Below, in pieces: positions 8,271-18,500 of a DNA stretch of 36,604 bases. Both the position numbers and the translations under genes were made by a program. Within the stretch, counting starts at the first letter, position 1, and each line of letters starts with the position of its first letter. The stretch spans positions 1 through 36,604 of the forward strand of contig SLGC01000453.1 of NCBI GenBank assembly GCA_007123885.1, given 5' to 3'. A model generated the notes under the pieces. The model did not search any database. It had not been told where the DNA came from and was given only the letters and a program-made list of their open reading frames with translations. Origin of the DNA: Bacteroidales bacterium (lineage in GTDB: Bacteria; Bacteroidota; Bacteroidia; Bacteroidales; PUMT01).

Positions 8271-11200
8271 ATGCAAGAGAAACTTGTTGCAGTTGATTAT
8301 TTTTTTGAGATAAGCTGGGAAGTATGTAACAAGATCGGTGGTATCCATACTGTTCTGTCTACAAAATCAAGCTTCCTGCAAAAGAAGTTGAACGGTAATT
8401 ATATATTTATAGGCCCGGATGTTTGGAGAGGCGATACCGAGAATCCCGAGTTTATTGAAGACAAGAGTCTTTTCACAGCATGGCGGGAAGCTGCCACACT
8501 TGATGGATTGCATCTTCGCATTGGAAAATGGAAGATAGAAGGATATCCCATTGCAATCCTGATTGATTTTACACCATTGATCTCACAAAAGGATGCGATC
8601 TTAAAAGAGTTGTGGGAAAAATTCGGACTGGATTCAATAAGCGGACACTGGGATTACGTAGAGCCTGTATTATTCGGGTATGCCGTGGGCCACCTGATTG
8701 AAAGTTTCGTTAAATTTACATGTTCAAATGGTGAACGCTCAATCGCCCACTTTCATGAGTGGATGACGGGTTCCGGAATACTTTATCTGCGGGACAGGGT
8801 TCCTTCCGTTGCCACGGTGTTCACAACTCATGCCACGGTAACAGGACGCTCTCTTGCAGGCAATTATCAGCCTCTCTGGAGGGATTTTGAAAAATTTGAT
8901 CCGCTTGCCAAAGCCAGGGAATTCAATGTTGTTTCCAAATATTCGCTCGAGAAGCTCTCTGCCGAACATGCCGATGTGTTTACAACTGTAAGTGAGGTAA
9001 CTGCCCGTGAATGCAGGAAGTTCCTTGGAAAGGATGCTGATATCATTACTCCCAACGGGTTTAAAAACAGCCTGGTACCTCCGGATGACCAGATGCAGGA
9101 AAAGCGGAATAACGGCAGGAACCGGCTCCGGAAAGTATGCCAGGCACTGCTTGATGATCCTCCTGCCGAAGATGCCATATTTGTTATCCACAGCGGAAGA
9201 TATGAGATGAAAAACAAGGGGATAGATGTTTTTATCTATTCCATGGCAGCACTTAAAGTTCATCCCGGATTAAAAAAAGAGGTGATAGCTTTTATAATGG
9301 TTCCTTCAAACCAGATTGGTCCGCGTCATGACCTGAGAAGGATACTGGAGGGTGGCACCGATAAGAGGGGTACTGATAAACTGCTGACGCATTACCTTCA
9401 TGACAAGGATTATGATCCTATCGTTCAGAAGCTTCAGGCTGCCGGATTGAAAAATGATCCGGAAGACAAGGTTAAGGTAATATTTGTCCCAAGTTATCTT
9501 AATGGCTATGACGGAATATTTAACATGCCCTATTACGATCTGCTTGCAGGGATGGATGCAGGTGTGTTTCCCGCCTATTACGAACCCTGGGGCTATGCCT
9601 CGATGGAAAGCATTGCCTTCGGGATCCCTGCAATAACAACAAATCTGACCGGTTACGGTTTATGGGTAAATGATCATTTCCAGGATGAAAAGCCGGCTAT
9701 TGATATAGTAAACCGTGATGATGATAATTACCAACAGGTTGTTGATCATATAGCTGCCCGGATAGTCTGGTTTTCAGAACTCAAAGAATCTGAAATTGTC
9801 AACATTAAACAAAATGCCCGGCAGATATCGTCAATTTCCCTGTGGGAGCAGCTAATCGTTCATTATTACAATGCATATGATACGGCTCTTAAAAGAGCCG
9901 AACCAAGAATAAGTGAATTGCCTTCTACAGAGGTGGTTGAGGCGGTAGCCCCGGCGTACAAAATTAGCAAGGTTCATGAGCCCAAATGGAAAACCATCCT
10001 GGTACACAAAAACATTCCGCAAAGATTGTCGGCGCTGGAGGAAATCTCGTGTAATTTGTGGTGGAGCTGGAATGAAAGGGCAAGAAACCTTTTGTGCAGA
10101 ATTGATGAGAAATTGTGGAATAAAAGTGAATCCAATCCCGTACATTTCCTTGAAAAAGTAAGCTATACCAGGTTCATGGAACTGGAAAAAGACCAGGCTT
10201 TTCTGACAGAACTCGATGATATTTACAATTCTTTCAGGGAGTACATGGATGCACCTGCCAGGGATGGACCCAGACTTGCTTATTTCAGCATGGAGTACGG
10301 GCTTCACAACAGCATACCATTATACAGCGGCGGTCTCGGAATTCTGGCCGGTGATTATCTTAAAGAGGCAAGTGATTCCCAAATAAATATGGTATCGGTC
10401 GGCTTGCTTTACAAATTCGGATATTTCCGCCAACAGCTTGCTGTAGGCGGAGAACAGATCGCAAGCTACGAACCGACTGATTTTACTAAAATACCCGCAA
10501 AAACAGTAAAATGTGCCGATGGTGAGCCGCTGACCGTGAGTCTTTCTTTTCCCGGAAGAAAGGTCACAGCCCGTATCTGGCGGGTAGATGTCGGTCGGAT
10601 TCCCCTTTATCTTCTTGATACCGATATTGATGAGAACCAGGACCAGGACAGGAGCATAACTCACCATCTGTACGGTGGTGACCTGGAAAACAGATTCAAG
10701 CAGGAAATGCTGCTGGGCACCGGAGGCATAAGAGCCCTGAAGGCCCTGGGCATCGAACCGCATATTTACCACTGCAATGAGGGTCATGCTGCATTCATAG
10801 GGATTGAAAGGCTGAATCACTATATAAATGAACATAAACTTGTTTTCTCCGAGGCACTTGAGGTAGTAAGGGCGTCCACACTATTTACCACACATACTCC
10901 CGTACCCGCAGGTCATGACTCATTTAATGAAAACCTGCTGCGAAAATATATATCCCACTACCCGGTAAGGCTGAATATAAGCTGGACCCAGTTTGTGGAT
11001 CTGGGAAAGATCCATCCTGAGGACCCACATGAGAATTTTTCCATGTCTTACCTTGCAGCAAACCTGTCACAGGAAATCAACGGGGTAAGCCTCCTGCACG
11101 GGAAGGTAAGCAGGCGTATATTCAATGATCTCTGGAAGGGATATCTTCCCCCGGAACTTCATATCGGTTATGTTACCAATGGGATACACCATGATACATG

Positions 11201-12515
11201 GACCTCCGGGATATGGAAGGATTTTTACCGGCGGATACTGGGTGAAAACTATACCCAAACCCAGCATCTTCCAGCTACATGGAATCCGGTTTTAAAAGCT
11301 GATTCTTCAGAGATCTGGAAAATCCGGAGGTATTTGCGGCACCGGCTGGTTGATTATATAATTGAAAGCACAAAATACAAATGGATAAAAAAGCATGAGA
11401 GTCCCCGCTACTTTATCAAAATCCGTGAAAGACTTAATCCTGATCATCTGACTGTAGGATTTGCCAGGAGGTTTGCAACATACAAGCGCGCACAGCTTCT
11501 TTTCAGGGATGTTGAAAGGCTTTCGGCCATTGTAAATCATCCTGAAAGGCCCGTTCAGTTCCTTTTTGCCGGAAAGGCTCATCCCAATGACAGGCAGGGA
11601 CAGGAAGTCATGAAGGAGATAATAACAATATCCAAAAGACCCGAATTCCTGGGGAAAATAATTTTTCTTCAGAACTATGACATGGAGCTTGCACAGGTGC
11701 TGGTTAAAGGGGTCGATGTCTGGCTCAATACACCCACCCGCCCGCTGGAGGCTTCAGGAACCAGCGGCATGAAAGCTGCCATGAACGGAGTTCTTAATTT
11801 CAGTGTGCTGGATGGCTGGTGGTTAGAAGGATACAGGCCCGGTGCAGGCTGGTGCCTTCCTGAAGAAAGAATATATGATATCCAGGATTTTCAGGATGAA
11901 CTTGATGCCAACATGATCTATAATACCCTTGAAGAAGAGATCGTACCGATGTTCTATGACAGGAGCAAGGATGATATTCCTGAAAAATGGGTTCAGTCGA
12001 TCAAAAACTCAATTACCTGGATTGTTCCCAGGTTCAATATGCGCCGGATGCTTAAGGATTATATCGACAAGTTTTACAAGAAACAGTATCAGCGATCTCT
12101 AAGGATAAAAGACAATAATTTTGCACTTGCAAGACAGCTGGCTTCATGGAAGGGGAGAATGTACAGAAGCTGGGAGGGGATCGAGGTTTTAAGCATGACT
12201 CATCCTGAAACCGAAGGTAAAATGCTGATGCTCGGACAGGAGCACACCGGCGAGATCGTGCTTGACCTGAAGGAAACACATGCATCTTCTATCGGGGTTG
12301 AACAGATAATAATTGATAACAGGTCAGGGAATGACGAAATAGAGGTCATTGATATACAGGAGCTCCAGCTGATTGAAACGAATGGCACTGTTGCAAGGTA
12401 CCGCCTGGATATATATCCCACACGTGCAGGAACATTCAGTTATGGCATCCGGATATTCCCGAAGCATCCGGATTTGCCTCACAGGCAGGATATGAGTTTT
12501 GTTAAATGGATCTAA
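8271..12515 (+). CDS. glgP: Fused glycogen synthase (GT3) and alpha-glucan phosphorylase (GT35)
   Basis: A 1414-residue fusion. Residues 1 to about 545 are a GT3 glycogen synthase of the animal/fungal type: EISWEVCNKIGGIHTVLSTK at the donor loop and an EX7E motif in YYEPWGYASMES (Glu438, Glu446). GT3 enzymes normally use UDP-glucose. After a linker (about 546-570) comes a full-length alpha-glucan phosphorylase (about 571-1414). It starts with a DUF3417-type segment (SCNLWWSWNERARNL) and carries the pyridoxal-phosphate motif EASGTSGMKAAMNG with Lys1168 as the Schiff-base lysine. Synthesis and phosphorolysis of glycogen would thus share one polypeptide. I see no frameshift; the frame is open throughout and the linker is short. 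It is the last gene of the operon, followed by a terminator. Related proteins in Bacteroidota occur both split and fused. Confidence 0.93.
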   Translation: MQEKLVAVDYFFEISWEVCNKIGGIHTVLSTKSSFLQKKLNGNYIFIGPDVWRGDTENPEFIEDKSLFTAWREAATLDGLHLRIGKWKIEGYPIAILIDFTPLISQKDAILKELWEKFGLDSISGHWDYVEPVLFGYAVGHLIESFVKFTCSNGERSIAHFHEWMTGSGILYLRDRVPSVATVFTTHATVTGRSLAGNYQPLWRDFEKFDPLAKAREFNVVSKYSLEKLSAEHADVFTTVSEVTARECRKFLGKDADIITPNGFKNSLVPPDDQMQEKRNNGRNRLRKVCQALLDDPPAEDAIFVIHSGRYEMKNKGIDVFIYSMAALKVHPGLKKEVIAFIMVPSNQIGPRHDLRRILEGGTDKRGTDKLLTHYLHDKDYDPIVQKLQAAGLKNDPEDKVKVIFVPSYLNGYDGIFNMPYYDLLAGMDAGVFPAYYEPWGYASMESIAFGIPAITTNLTGYGLWVNDHFQDEKPAIDIVNRDDDNYQQVVDHIAARIVWFSELKESEIVNIKQNARQISSISLWEQLIVHYYNAYDTALKRAEPRISELPSTEVVEAVAPAYKISKVHEPKWKTILVHKNIPQRLSALEEISCNLWWSWNERARNLLCRIDEKLWNKSESNPVHFLEKVSYTRFMELEKDQAFLTELDDIYNSFREYMDAPARDGPRLAYFSMEYGLHNSIPLYSGGLGILAGDYLKEASDSQINMVSVGLLYKFGYFRQQLAVGGEQIASYEPTDFTKIPAKTVKCADGEPLTVSLSFPGRKVTARIWRVDVGRIPLYLLDTDIDENQDQDRSITHHLYGGDLENRFKQEMLLGTGGIRALKALGIEPHIYHCNEGHAAFIGIERLNHYINEHKLVFSEALEVVRASTLFTTHTPVPAGHDSFNENLLRKYISHYPVRLNISWTQFVDLGKIHPEDPHENFSMSYLAANLSQEINGVSLLHGKVSRRIFNDLWKGYLPPELHIGYVTNGIHHDTWTSGIWKDFYRRILGENYTQTQHLPATWNPVLKADSSEIWKIRRYLRHRLVDYIIESTKYKWIKKHESPRYFIKIRERLNPDHLTVGFARRFATYKRAQLLFRDVERLSAIVNHPERPVQFLFAGKAHPNDRQGQEVMKEIITISKRPEFLGKIIFLQNYDMELAQVLVKGVDVWLNTPTRPLEASGTSGMKAAMNGVLNFSVLDGWWLEGYRPGAGWCLPEERIYDIQDFQDELDANMIYNTLEEEIVPMFYDRSKDDIPEKWVQSIKNSITWIVPRFNMRRMLKDYIDKFYKKQYQRSLRIKDNNFALARQLASWKGRMYRSWEGIEVLSMTHPETEGKMLMLGQEHTGEIVLDLKETHASSIGVEQIIIDNRSGNDEIEVIDIQELQLIETNGTVARYRLDIYPTRAGTFSYGIRIFPKHPDLPHRQDMSFVKWI

Positions 12516-12538
12516 ACAACTTTCTATTGCATATTAAT

Positions 12539-12567
12539 AACCGGGGTTAACGATCCCGGTTTTTTTC
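12539..12567 (+). terminator. Rho-independent terminator of the glycogen operon
   Basis: A perfect 7-bp stem, AACCGGG (12539-12545) with CCCGGTT (12555-12561), a 9-nt loop and a run of seven T (12560-12566). It begins 24 bp after the stop codon of the fusion gene and before the symporter promoter, separating the two transcription units. Confidence 0.88.
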
Positions 12568-12588
12568 TTACCTGTAAATGGTAATTTA

Positions 12589-12619
12589 TTTGAATTCTGT
12601 TTTTAAAATCTTAGATTTG
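12589..12619 (+). promoter_or_regulatory. Bacteroidota-type promoter for the symporter operon
   Basis: TTTG at 12589-12592 and TAGATTTG at 12612-12619 with exactly 19 nt between them match the Bacteroidota sigma-70 consensus TTTG-N19-TAnnTTTG at every fixed position. Transcription would start near 12626, about 25 nt ahead of the ATG at 12651. It lies just after the glycogen operon terminator. Confidence 0.78.
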
Positions 12620-12650
12620 AAACCATATCAACCTGAAACTGTACCCGGCT

Positions 12651-14300
12651 ATGACAACAATTGACTGGATCGTACTGGGCGTCTTTTTTGTTCTTCTGTT
12701 TATGGTGGTCTGGTGGGTGATCAGACAAAAAGAAGAAACCTCAGCCGATTATTTCCTTGCGGGCAGAAATGCCGGATGGCTCGTAATAGGGGCTTCGATT
12801 TTTGCTTCCAATATTGGATCGGAACACCTTGTGGGGCTTGCAGGCGCCGGGGCAGAAAGCGGCATGGCCATGGCACACTGGGAGATGCATGGGTGGATGA
12901 TTCTTATTCTTGGCTGGGTGTTCGTACCTTTTTATGCCAGAAGCCGCGTTTTTACCATGCCTGAATTCCTGGAGAGAAGATATAATTCAGCATCACGTAA
13001 TTTCCTGTCGATCATATCGCTGGTAAGCTATGTACTGACAAAAGTTGCAGTAACCGTATATGCCGGTGGAATTGTTTTCAAGGAGGTTTTCGGGATCGAT
13101 CAGTGGATGGGTATTGACTTTTTCTGGATCGGAGCTATCGGGCTGGTGGTTATTACCGGTATTTACACGGTGCTGGGTGGTATGAGAGCGGTGCTCTATA
13201 CATCTATTATACAGATGCCTGTCCTTCTTCTGGGTTCGATAGTTATTCTCGTTGTGGGCCTGAGAGAGATTGGAGGGTGGGGAGAGCTGGTGCAGATAGC
13301 CAATGCAAATGTCACCGAGCATGGTGATCCCATGATGAGCCTTATGCGTTCCCACAGGGACGCGAATTTTCCATGGACCGGGGTGATCCTTGGCTCGGCC
13401 ATTATAGGATTTTGGTACTGGTGCACCGACCAGTATATAGTACAGCGCGTACTATCAGGAAGGAATCAGCAGCAATCCCGCCGGGGAACAATATTCGGCG
13501 CGTACCTGAAACTGCTTCCCGTATTTATCTTTCTTGTTCCCGGGATAATAGCATACGCACTTCACCAGAAAGGGCTGATGGAGTTGAGCAGCTCCGATGC
13601 AGCTTTCTCTGCTCTTGTGGCCAACCTGCTGCCTGTTGGACTGAAAGGAGTGGTTATCGGGGGACTGATTGCGGCCCTGATGAGCTCTCTGGCATCTCTT
13701 TTCAACTCGTCGGCAATATTATTCACGGTCGATTTTTATAAGAGGTTCCGTCCCGAATCCAGTGAAAGACATCTTGTGACGGTTGGCCGCTGGGCAACTA
13801 CAGTAATAGTTATCCTGGGCATTCTCTGGATACCGGTTATGCGAGGCATAGGCCAGGTGCTTTATGCCTATTTGCAGGATGTCCAGTCCCTTCTTTCCCC
13901 GGGCATTGCTTCTGTCTTCCTGATGGGGGTTTTCTGGAAGAGGGCAACGCCTGCGGCAGGATTCTCCGGTCTTCTTACCGGATTTGTACTGGGCATGACC
14001 CGTTTGGCTGCCAATGTTTTTGAACCATTCCTTGATCCCGGGGGTCTGTTTTACAGGATCATCCTGCAGCCAAACTGGCTTCATTACTCAATCTATCTTT
14101 TCTTCCTCTGTATTTGTGTAATTGTAGCAGTTTCCTATTTTACAAAACCCGGTGACCCTGCGAAAACTGTAGGTCTTACATACGGATCGGCAAACGATGA
14201 GCAGAAAAAGGAAACAAGAGCCGGCTGGAATGTACATGATGTTGTTCATACAGTAATTATTCTACTGATAATAGTAGTATTTTATATTGTTTTCTGGTAA
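12651..14300 (+). CDS. Sodium:solute symporter (SSS/SLC5 family), sugar-type
   Basis: A 549-residue polytopic inner-membrane protein with roughly 14 hydrophobic helices. The first is at about 7-24, and the last, rich in Ile and Val, closes the protein. The family core is recognisable: ADYFLAGRNAGWLVIGASIFASNIGSEH in helices 1-2 (the GSEH turn is typical of SGLT-like sugar members), YTVLGGMRAVLYTSIIQ, and VIGGLIAALMSSLASLFNSS, which carries the serines expected near the second sodium site. It should import a sugar or related solute with sodium. It is 30 bp upstream of a UroD/MtaA-like gene in the same transcription unit, and the convergent neighbour is an alpha-L-rhamnosidase, so rhamnose or a rhamnoside is one possible substrate. 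That assignment is inference from context only. Confidence 0.9.
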   Translation: MTTIDWIVLGVFFVLLFMVVWWVIRQKEETSADYFLAGRNAGWLVIGASIFASNIGSEHLVGLAGAGAESGMAMAHWEMHGWMILILGWVFVPFYARSRVFTMPEFLERRYNSASRNFLSIISLVSYVLTKVAVTVYAGGIVFKEVFGIDQWMGIDFFWIGAIGLVVITGIYTVLGGMRAVLYTSIIQMPVLLLGSIVILVVGLREIGGWGELVQIANANVTEHGDPMMSLMRSHRDANFPWTGVILGSAIIGFWYWCTDQYIVQRVLSGRNQQQSRRGTIFGAYLKLLPVFIFLVPGIIAYALHQKGLMELSSSDAAFSALVANLLPVGLKGVVIGGLIAALMSSLASLFNSSAILFTVDFYKRFRPESSERHLVTVGRWATTVIVILGILWIPVMRGIGQVLYAYLQDVQSLLSPGIASVFLMGVFWKRATPAAGFSGLLTGFVLGMTRLAANVFEPFLDPGGLFYRIILQPNWLHYSIYLFFLCICVIVAVSYFTKPGDPAKTVGLTYGSANDEQKKETRAGWNVHDVVHTVIILLIIVVFYIVFW

Positions 14301-14330
14301 ATTGGATAAAAACTAAAAATCAGACAAAAA

Positions 14331-15344
14331 ATGACCCGAAAGGAAGCTCTTTATAATCTAGCAGCCGGAAGAGAGGCTGATGGGGTAATTTTTGCACCCA
14401 TCCTTATGCATTTTGCCGCCCGCCAGATCGGGAAAACCTATGGTGAATTCGCCTCCGACCACAAGGTTCTTGTCAGGGCAAATGTTCATGCAGTAAGAGA
14501 ATTTGGGATGGATATGGCATCACTTATATCCGATCCCTACCGCGAAACCTCCGCATTTGGTGCAGAAATAGAATTTATTGATGAAGGCGTTCCAAAATGT
14601 CTTACCCGGGTTATCAATTCTCCCGGGGATATACACAGCCTTAAAATCCCTGATATTTACGAAGATTACAGAACCCTGGACAGGATAAACGGGGCAAGGG
14701 AATTAGCAGGGGAACTGGGTAATGAGGTATCGGTGGGAGGATGGATAGAAGGACCTCTTGCTGAGGCTTCGGACCTTGCCGGAGTAAGCGAGATGCTTCT
14801 TATGCTTATGATGGATCCGGAAAATGCAAATTTACTGATGGACAAATGTGTGACGGTTGCCAAAAACTTTGCGAAGGCACAGATTGATGCCGGTTGCGAT
14901 CTTATAGGAATTGGCGATGCAATTTGCTCCCAGATCGACCTTGATACCTACAACCAGTTTATCCTCGAAAGACACAGGGACATAATCGCCTTTATCCATG
15001 ATCAGGGCGCACTGGTTAAGCTGCATATCTGCGGTGATATCACTCACCTCCTTCATTCTATAAAGGAAATAAAAGCAGATATCGTTGATTTCGACTGGCA
15101 GGTTGATCTGGCAGAAGGAAGGAAGATACTCGGCCCGGAAACCATCCTGTGTGGAAATATAAATCCCGTACTGGTACAGGACAAAACCTCCCACGAGGTA
15201 TATGTCTTAACATCGGAACTTCTGGAAAAAGAGAGGGGAAACAGGTTTATAATGTCTGCCGGATGCGAGATACCGGTCAATACTCCACCGGAAAACCTTC
15301 TTGCAATGAGAAGAGCCGTTAATGAATTTTCCGGAAGGAGGTAA
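14331..15344 (+). CDS. UroD/MtaA-CmuA-like zinc-binding protein
   Basis: A 337-residue cytoplasmic TIM-barrel protein of the uroporphyrinogen-decarboxylase superfamily, closer to the methyltransferase branch (MtaA, CmuA) than to true HemE. The branch-specific zinc ligands are visible: HIC in KLHICGD (His232, Cys234) and a distal Cys312 in SAGCEIP. MtaA-like enzymes transfer methyl groups from corrinoid proteins, but no corrinoid protein or MtaB-like gene is in the window. Members of this superfamily also turn up beside carbohydrate-uptake genes with unproven roles. It follows the SSS symporter by 30 bp and is probably co-transcribed with it. The fold is secure; the reaction is not known. Confidence 0.85.
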   Translation: MTRKEALYNLAAGREADGVIFAPILMHFAARQIGKTYGEFASDHKVLVRANVHAVREFGMDMASLISDPYRETSAFGAEIEFIDEGVPKCLTRVINSPGDIHSLKIPDIYEDYRTLDRINGARELAGELGNEVSVGGWIEGPLAEASDLAGVSEMLLMLMMDPENANLLMDKCVTVAKNFAKAQIDAGCDLIGIGDAICSQIDLDTYNQFILERHRDIIAFIHDQGALVKLHICGDITHLLHSIKEIKADIVDFDWQVDLAEGRKILGPETILCGNINPVLVQDKTSHEVYVLTSELLEKERGNRFIMSAGCEIPVNTPPENLLAMRRAVNEFSGRR

Positions 15345-15376
15345 TTTGAATTGGTCATATAACCTGGAAGCACATT

Positions 15377-15399
15377 GATGCCGGATCCATTCCGGTATC
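15377..15399. terminator. Possible hairpin between convergent genes
   Basis: In the 162-bp gap between the convergent UroD-like and GH78 genes, GATGCCGGA (15377-15385) can pair with TCCGGTATC (15391-15399), with one G-T wobble and a 5-nt loop. No T-run follows on either strand, so this is only a weak terminator candidate. Nothing else was recognised in 15345-15506. Confidence 0.3.
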
Positions 15400-15506
15400 A
15401 TCTTCCTCGCGGAGAATATCAAAGAGGTCAGGAGAGATCTTTCTTTTTCGTCCGAATGGCATCCGTAAACCCGAAAGCTGGTCCCGTGAGCCGGTAATTT
15501 CCAGTA

Positions 15507-18500
15507 TTAATCCGAATGAAACTGCCCAAGGTCCCTATTGAGTTCTGCCATGTCAATGTCTGAAATTCTGAAACGGGAGGGTAATGCATGCATAGCCTGT
15601 TCGAGTGTAAAGCCCATTACCTGGCTGAGCCATGGAGAACCTGTTAACTCCGGAAGATACCTGTAAAGGATCTCACGGGTACCGGCGACTGCCAGAAGCT
15701 CGCCAATGGTATTTTCACCGCTGAACTCAGGGGTATGGTCATAGTCATCCAGCCGGCCGGTTCTAACCAGTTCGTCAGATGTATACCTAAATGTATAATT
15801 TCCGGAACCAACCAGGACAGTTACATTCTCTTCTTCCTGATTTACTTCCAGCAATCCGGGATTCAAGTCCTTTTCCCTGATGCTTCCATGAATATCTTCT
15901 AACCTGGCAGATGGCAAAGTAATAATACCCTCTGTATTTGGCGGTATTTGGACATTAAGGGTAAAAAGGCCATTTTCAAATTCCCAGGAAGATTCTATAC
16001 GTCCGTGCATGGAGTTTATAATTGCCCTGGCATGGTTCAGACCTCCTCCCGGAACCGGTTTGATCGCGATGGTTTTATAACCTGGAGACAATGGCCGTAT
16101 GCCCGCTACTTCTTCATACAGCCATTCACCTATTGCACCGTAGGCATAATGGTTGAATGAATTCATACCCTCATCCTGAAATGTACCATCAGGTTTTATT
16201 CCATCCCATCTTTCCCAGATAGTTGTCGCATCCATAGTTACCGGATAAAGCCAGGAAGGAAAGTTTTCCCTGAGCAGCAGGTTGTAGGCTAAAGCGCTTT
16301 GGCCGTACCTGCTTAGCACAGGATTCAGATGAGGAGTTCCCAAAAAACCGGTAGTGAGATGTCCCCTGCTATCGATTGCAGAAACAAGATGTTCAACTGC
16401 AGCAGGTTTCAGTTCCCGGGGAATGAGATCAAAGGCAAGAGCCAGAAGATATGAGGTCTGGGTATCCGACATTACTCTTACACCAGGGGTGACATATTCT
16501 TGCAGGAAAGCCGAACGGATGGCTTCGTGTAATTTGCCGTATTCTTCAATATCTTCCCGGTATCCCAGAAGCTCGGCTGCCTGTAGCAGCAGACTGGTGG
16601 AATGTGCAAAAAACATGGTGGCAATCATCCTGAAATCGGTATATGCCCCGGGATAATGTGCGTTACTGTATGTGCTGAATGAAAGCCAGTCGCCAAATGA
16701 AAAATCAACATCCCACAGATATGGATTTTCATTTGTTGCTGCCTGCATTCTCATGAATTCTACCCAGGCTTTCATACTTTCATACTGGTTCCCGATTATC
16801 CTTACATCTCCAAAATAATTATAAAGTGACCAGGGGACAATAAGTGCTGCATCTCCCCAGCCAGCAGACCCGTAAGACCCTTCACCAAGAACGTTGGGTA
16901 CCACATGAGGTACGCTGCCCGCCTGATTCTGGTCAGCCGCCAGATCGCCAAGCCATTTGCTCAGGAAAGAGGTAGTATTCATATTGATATTGGCAGTATT
17001 GGCGAAAACCTGTATGTCGCCGGTCCACCCCATCCTTTCATCTCTTTGGGGACAATCGGTTGGCACTTCGAGAAAATTCCCCTTTTGTCCCCAGATTATA
17101 TTATGTTGAAGCTGATTAACAAGCGGATGGGAACATTGGAAATGACCGGTGGGTTCCATAGCCGAATGGATAATAACTCCTGTAATATCCTCAGGAGCAA
17201 GGGATCCGGGATAACCTTCAATCGCCACATAGCGGAAACCCTGGAAAGTGAATTTAGGTTCCCAGGTTTCGGTATCGCCTCCCCTTGTTATATAAGTATT
17301 GGCCTGGTCTGCCGATCGCAGGTTGTCTGTATAGAAATTGCCTTCCTTATCAAGCACCTCAGCATGCCTCAATACAATCCTTGTGCCGGCATTGCCCTGT
17401 ACCCTTAATTTTATCCACCCTATCATATTTTGCCCCATATCAACCACCAGATCACCTTCCGGGGTTTTAAAAATATCAACGGGTTTTAATTCCTGTATTT
17501 TTATTACCGGCGGAGCCTGCTGTGCAATAAGGTTGTCAAAGGGGTAGTCGACAGGAATTACTCCCTGCCACTGGCTGTCGTTATATCCGGGCAGGATCCA
17601 TCCCTGTTTTTCAAGCCGGGCATCATAAAATTCGCCATTATAGATATCTGATCTTAAAACCGGACCGGTTGATGATTTCCAGTTATCATCCGTACCAAAC
17701 ACATGTATGCTTCCATCCTCATAGGTTATTTCTATTTGTGCCAGAAATGCAAGTGTTTTTCCATAATAATTGCGCTGGTTGCCCCATCCTATAAATCCCC
17801 GGTACCAGCCATCACCAAGATACACTCCCGTAGCATTTTTCCCCTCTTCAATATATTCGGTTATATCGTAAGTCTGGTATTGAAGTCTGTTGTGAAAGCT
17901 TGTCCAGCCAGGTGTAAAAAGTTCCTCTCCTATCCTGTATCCATTAATATGCATTTCATAAAGACCGTATGAGGAAACATAGGCTCTTGCAGCCATAATG
18001 CTACCCCTGGTCTCAAATTCGGATCTCATCATTGGTGAAGGTTGTGATATAGAATGATCCTCATCAAGATCTGGCTCTATCCAGGTTGCCTGCCAATCAT
18101 TACCATGCAGCAGGCCCATTTCCCAGAATGCAGTTTCACTCCAGGAAGAGACAATATCCTGATTATCCCAGATCCTTACCCTCCAGAAATAACGTTGCCT
18201 GGATTCAAGAGGAGGCCCGTTATATATATTGTGGATCGACACACCTGACAGAACCTTCCCGCTATCCCAAAAATGATCACCGGCTTCAAGCGATCCCGGA
18301 CATACTGATACCTGTAACTGCCATGCAGTTTGTACGGTGTTCTGTCGATTGCTTTTTATCTGCCATGACATTCCCGGATTGAGATTGTCGATACCAACCG
18401 GATTAACTTTATATTCTGTTTCCAGATTGCTTAAGGCAATAAATTCTGAAGAACTCCCGGCTGCAGTTGAAAATAATGTAACAGTAAGAAAAATAAATAA

